Source: Fibrobacterota bacterium
GTDB taxonomy: Bacteria > Fibrobacterota > Chitinivibrionia > Chitinivibrionales > Chitinispirillaceae
NCBI GenBank assembly: GCA_023459055.1
Contig: JAEWVR010000030.1
Coordinates: 26,495-90,494 of the forward strand
Direction: 5' to 3'
Length of the DNA: 64,000 nucleotides
Of the stretch, positions 62,070 to 64,000 are shown piece by piece. The position numbers and the translations under genes were made by a program. The stretch's first letter is position 1. Each line of letters starts with the position of its first letter. The notes beneath the pieces are model-generated. The model ran no database searches, was not told where the DNA came from, and worked only from the letters and a program-made list of their open reading frames with translations.

Positions 62070-62966
62070 ATGCTTAAAAAAATTTTGGCAGTTTCAGTAA
62101 CAGCTTTTTCACTGTTTGTTATTGGTTGCGGTACTACTGATCCAGTTAACAAGGATGATGTGGATATCAATCTAACGGGTATGGCTGATATTGCTGGAAA
62201 TCCTGCTACGCCTGCTGAAATCACCGCACCTATTACTGCGACAATTGATGCCAATGCTGAAATTACAGCAGTTGATGTTGCAGTAACAAAACTTGATGGT
62301 ACTGCTGCAACTGGAATTACGGTTGTTAAATCTGCAGTACCATCCGCAAAAGAGAAAATAACTGTTAAGAGTTCTGGTGGTGATATGACAATAAGTTTGA
62401 AAATCGCCACAACAACAGTAAATGGAACATATGTTTACACTCTTTCTGCAGCAGCTGGTGGTTCAACATCTTCAAAAAGTGACACTATCGTTCTTTCTGG
62501 TATGACTGCTGCTTCTACAATCGTGACTGATACTATAATTGCAGGTGCAAATAAGAACATCCCTTACGGAAGTTCAATTGATATTGATGGTGGTGTAGCT
62601 TATAAGATGACAGACGCTGCTACTAATTTAGCGAAAATCGATCTCTGCTATGCTCACACAGCAAGTGGTGATGATAAACTTGGTACACCAACATGGGCAA
62701 AGTTGAGTGGTTATGATTTTGCAAAAGATTGGGTAAACCCTCCAACAACTATGAAGTTTTATAAAACAGCATTAACGGCGGCTGAGTTCGATGCAATTAC
62801 AGTAATACCTGCATTTGTAGATGCAAGTGCTACTGCAGAATCTGCAGTAGCAGTTAAAGATGCTGTATTCATTGTTAAAACAACAGAAGGCGCTGTATTC
62901 CTTCTTAAAATCATGGATCAGGTTGCTGGTGAAGCAGGTACAATCACGATTAAGACTGCAAAGTAA
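62070..62966 (+). CDS. Ala/Thr-rich lipoprotein
   Basis: A 298-residue lipoprotein with lipobox FVIGC (Cys20) and GGGAGGG four bases before the ATG, a strong site. The mature part is a chain of beta-sandwich-like segments very rich in Ala, Thr and Val, with few aromatic residues and almost no Cys. I recognise no family. A strong terminator follows, into which a group II intron has inserted behind the hairpin. Confidence 0.65.
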   Translation: MLKKILAVSVTAFSLFVIGCGTTDPVNKDDVDINLTGMADIAGNPATPAEITAPITATIDANAEITAVDVAVTKLDGTAATGITVVKSAVPSAKEKITVKSSGGDMTISLKIATTTVNGTYVYTLSAAAGGSTSSKSDTIVLSGMTAASTIVTDTIIAGANKNIPYGSSIDIDGGVAYKMTDAATNLAKIDLCYAHTASGDDKLGTPTWAKLSGYDFAKDWVNPPTTMKFYKTALTAAEFDAITVIPAFVDASATAESAVAVKDAVFIVKTTEGAVFLLKIMDQVAGEAGTITIKTAK

Positions 62967-62991
62967 CTTTTTTACTGCTACGTAATATTAA

Positions 62992-63021
62992 AAAAAAGCC
63001 CTGATTTATCAGGGCTTTTTT
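62992..63021 (+). terminator. Intrinsic terminator of the lipoprotein gene
   Basis: AAAAAAGCCCTGAT and ATCAGGGCTTTTTT are a perfect palindromic pair (GCCCTGA stem, TTTA loop) with a run of six T, 26 bases after the stop codon. It is a classic rho-independent terminator and serves as the target context of the following intron. Confidence 0.95.
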
Positions 63022-63031
63022 ATTTGTGGTG

Positions 63032-64000
63032 GTGCGCCCGGCAGGGCGCTCTTCTTGATGATGCGGGGATGATCGTCCCTTAGTTCATTACATACCCGAC
63101 AGGGGGAAATGTTAGCCGGACGGCAAGGGTGTCCATCGTGAGGTGGAATCTGAAGGAAGCCGCAGGCAAAGCGCTGGTCTGACGAACAGGAAGCGTGTTA
63201 GGCATTAGTAAAGGATAAGAAGGCCACTATCTTCAAAGTCCAATACCTGTACAGAATTTACTAATGTAGACACGACAGGCATAAGCGTGAAAGAGGAGCG
63301 CATTACCCGGGGAAAGTCTGCAGGGACGCAGATATCAGCAGAAGCCAGTTAAGGATATATCGATCGTATCCGAGGGCTGAACGTAAATGGATATAGTTGC
63401 CTTAAGTTTCATGTGTGAAGGAGACATCGGAAAAGATGGTTGAGATACCAGAATTCAGATCAGGAGGTAGCGGACGGAATCTGCAAGGTACTGATTGTGA
63501 AATGTCAAGCACACCGACAATGCGAGAAAACAACTGTATGGACACATTGCATTTAATGGATGCGGTGATCGAACGCGAGAACATGAGAGCGGCCTATAAG
63601 CGTGTGGTAGGAAACAAGGGATCTGCGGGTACTGACGGTATGGCCGTAGACGAGTTGTACTCTTATATTCACAAGCACTGGGAGCGCATCAGATCGGAAT
63701 TGCTTGAAGATCGGTACAAACCATCAACGGTATTAGCGGTAGAAATACCCAAGCCCAATGGAGGAACAAGGATGCTTGGAATTCCAACGGTGGTGGATCG
63801 ATTGATTGGGCAGGCACTTAATCAGGTGATGAGACCAATATTTGAACCGGGATTTTCGGCTACAAGTTATGGTTTCATTGAGAAGCGAAGTGCACAGCAG
63901 GCAGTAATCAAAGCACGCGAATATATCGAGGAAGGGAATCGATGGGTCGTCGATATCGACCTTGAGAAATTCTTTGATCGCGTGAACCATGATATACTGA
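63032..64000 (+). mobile_element. Group IIC intron, 5' part (runs off the window)
   Basis: The element begins GTGCGCCCGGCAGGG, the group II intron 5' end, 10 bases past the terminator hairpin. Its domain I shows the block ACGGCAAGGGTGTCC...GTGGAATCTGAAGGAAGC...GGTCTGACGAACA...GAAGC, as in bacterial class C (IIC) introns of the Oceanobacillus type. Class C introns typically insert just downstream of rho-independent terminators, exactly as here. The reverse-transcriptase gene starts in domain IV; domains V and VI lie beyond the window. Confidence 0.92.
63436..64000 (+). CDS. ltrA: Group II intron reverse transcriptase/maturase (partial)
   Basis: At least 188 residues, cut by the window end. 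It shows ENMRAAYKRVVGNKGSAGTDGMAVDEL, then RYKPSTVLAVEIPKPNGGTRMLGIPTVVDRLIGQAL and SYGFIEKRSAQQAVIKAREYI, followed by WVVDIDLEKFFDRVNHD of the reverse-transcriptase core (all described by ends). This is the RT0-RT3 part of a LtrA-type protein; the YADD catalytic block and maturase domain are off the window. FRPGRS of related proteins is FIEKRS here. The start is uncertain: ATG 63436, GTG 63415 or ATG 63502. Confidence 0.9.
   Translation, partial: MVEIPEFRSGGSGRNLQGTDCEMSSTPTMRENNCMDTLHLMDAVIERENMRAAYKRVVGNKGSAGTDGMAVDELYSYIHKHWERIRSELLEDRYKPSTVLAVEIPKPNGGTRMLGIPTVVDRLIGQALNQVMRPIFEPGFSATSYGFIEKRSAQQAVIKAREYIEEGNRWVVDIDLEKFFDRVNHDIL

Noticed and set aside
1..64000. tRNA, rRNA, CRISPR arrays, attachment sites
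   Set aside because: No cloverleaf pattern, no regular repeat-spacer array and no integrase were seen by reading; a tRNAscan or CRISPR tool would be needed to exclude short ones.

Overview
The window comes from a flagellated, diderm (Gram-negative) bacterium of moderate to low GC content. Evidence for an outer membrane: a TonB-dependent receptor, P- and L-ring flagellar genes, several lipoproteins, a small outer-membrane beta-barrel and an LpoB-like penicillin-binding-protein activator. An FlgD-like C-terminal domain on a giant secreted protein, an MglA-type GTPase and the lipoprotein style fit the Fibrobacterota/Chitinispirillia or another FCB-type lineage. That placement is inference; no rRNA or tRNA gene is visible to test it.

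Layout. 0.3-3.7 kb (minus): two secreted von Willebrand factor A proteins. 4.1-15.7 kb (plus): a flagellar basal-body/export operon, flgB-flgC-(unknown small gene)-fliE-fliF-fliG-fliH-fliI-fliJ, ending in a 1515-residue secreted protein whose start overlaps the fliJ stop; a well-formed sigma-54 promoter precedes flgB. 15.8-22.4 kb: greA, a TonB receptor, mtnA with a small cold-shock-like gene, a mutarotase-like protein, a polysaccharide deacetylase and a tail-anchored zinc-ribbon protein. 22.5-28.4 kb (minus): a TPR/zinc-ribbon membrane protein, a PATAN (DUF4388) membrane protein, an MglA-like GTPase with a long Gln/Pro-rich tail and a Roadblock (MglB-like) protein that also has a Gln-rich tail; together these look like a polarity or motility module. 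28.7-36.3 kb (minus): housekeeping genes rpsT, obgE, an FmdB-type zinc ribbon, rimO, a SPOR lipoprotein, hisB, a 45-residue membrane protein, tatD, a RodZ-like gene and maf. 36.7-38.3 kb: an inositol-monophosphatase gene, a decayed peptidase-E-like gene and a Rieske protein.

38.7-43.3 kb (plus): a second flagellar operon, flgF-flgG-flgA-flgH-flgI, with its own sigma-54 promoter and several palindromic repeats in its gaps. 43.9-46.8 kb: a Nudix hydrolase, a perfect 24-bp palindrome, two secreted Cys-rich proteins (one metallothionein-like) and a THUMP-like methyltransferase. 46.9-50.5 kb (minus): a PHP-domain phosphoesterase and a Hanks-type kinase. 51.0-57.5 kb (plus): gltX, a Dabb protein, glnS, an ABC-F ATPase and an NdpA/YejK-family protein. 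57.5-57.9 kb: a Phd/VapC-like toxin-antitoxin pair with a truncated toxin. 58.6-63.0 kb (plus): a beta-barrel protein, an exported unknown, an LpoB-like lipoprotein, a COG3014-like lipoprotein and an Ala/Thr-rich lipoprotein. The window ends inside a group IIC intron inserted just behind the terminator of that last gene, with its reverse transcriptase running off the edge.

The two flagellar operons supply the rod, MS ring, part of the switch, the export ATPase and the P/L rings; they appear co-regulated by sigma-54. Filament, hook, motor, FliM/FliN and export-gate genes are outside the window.
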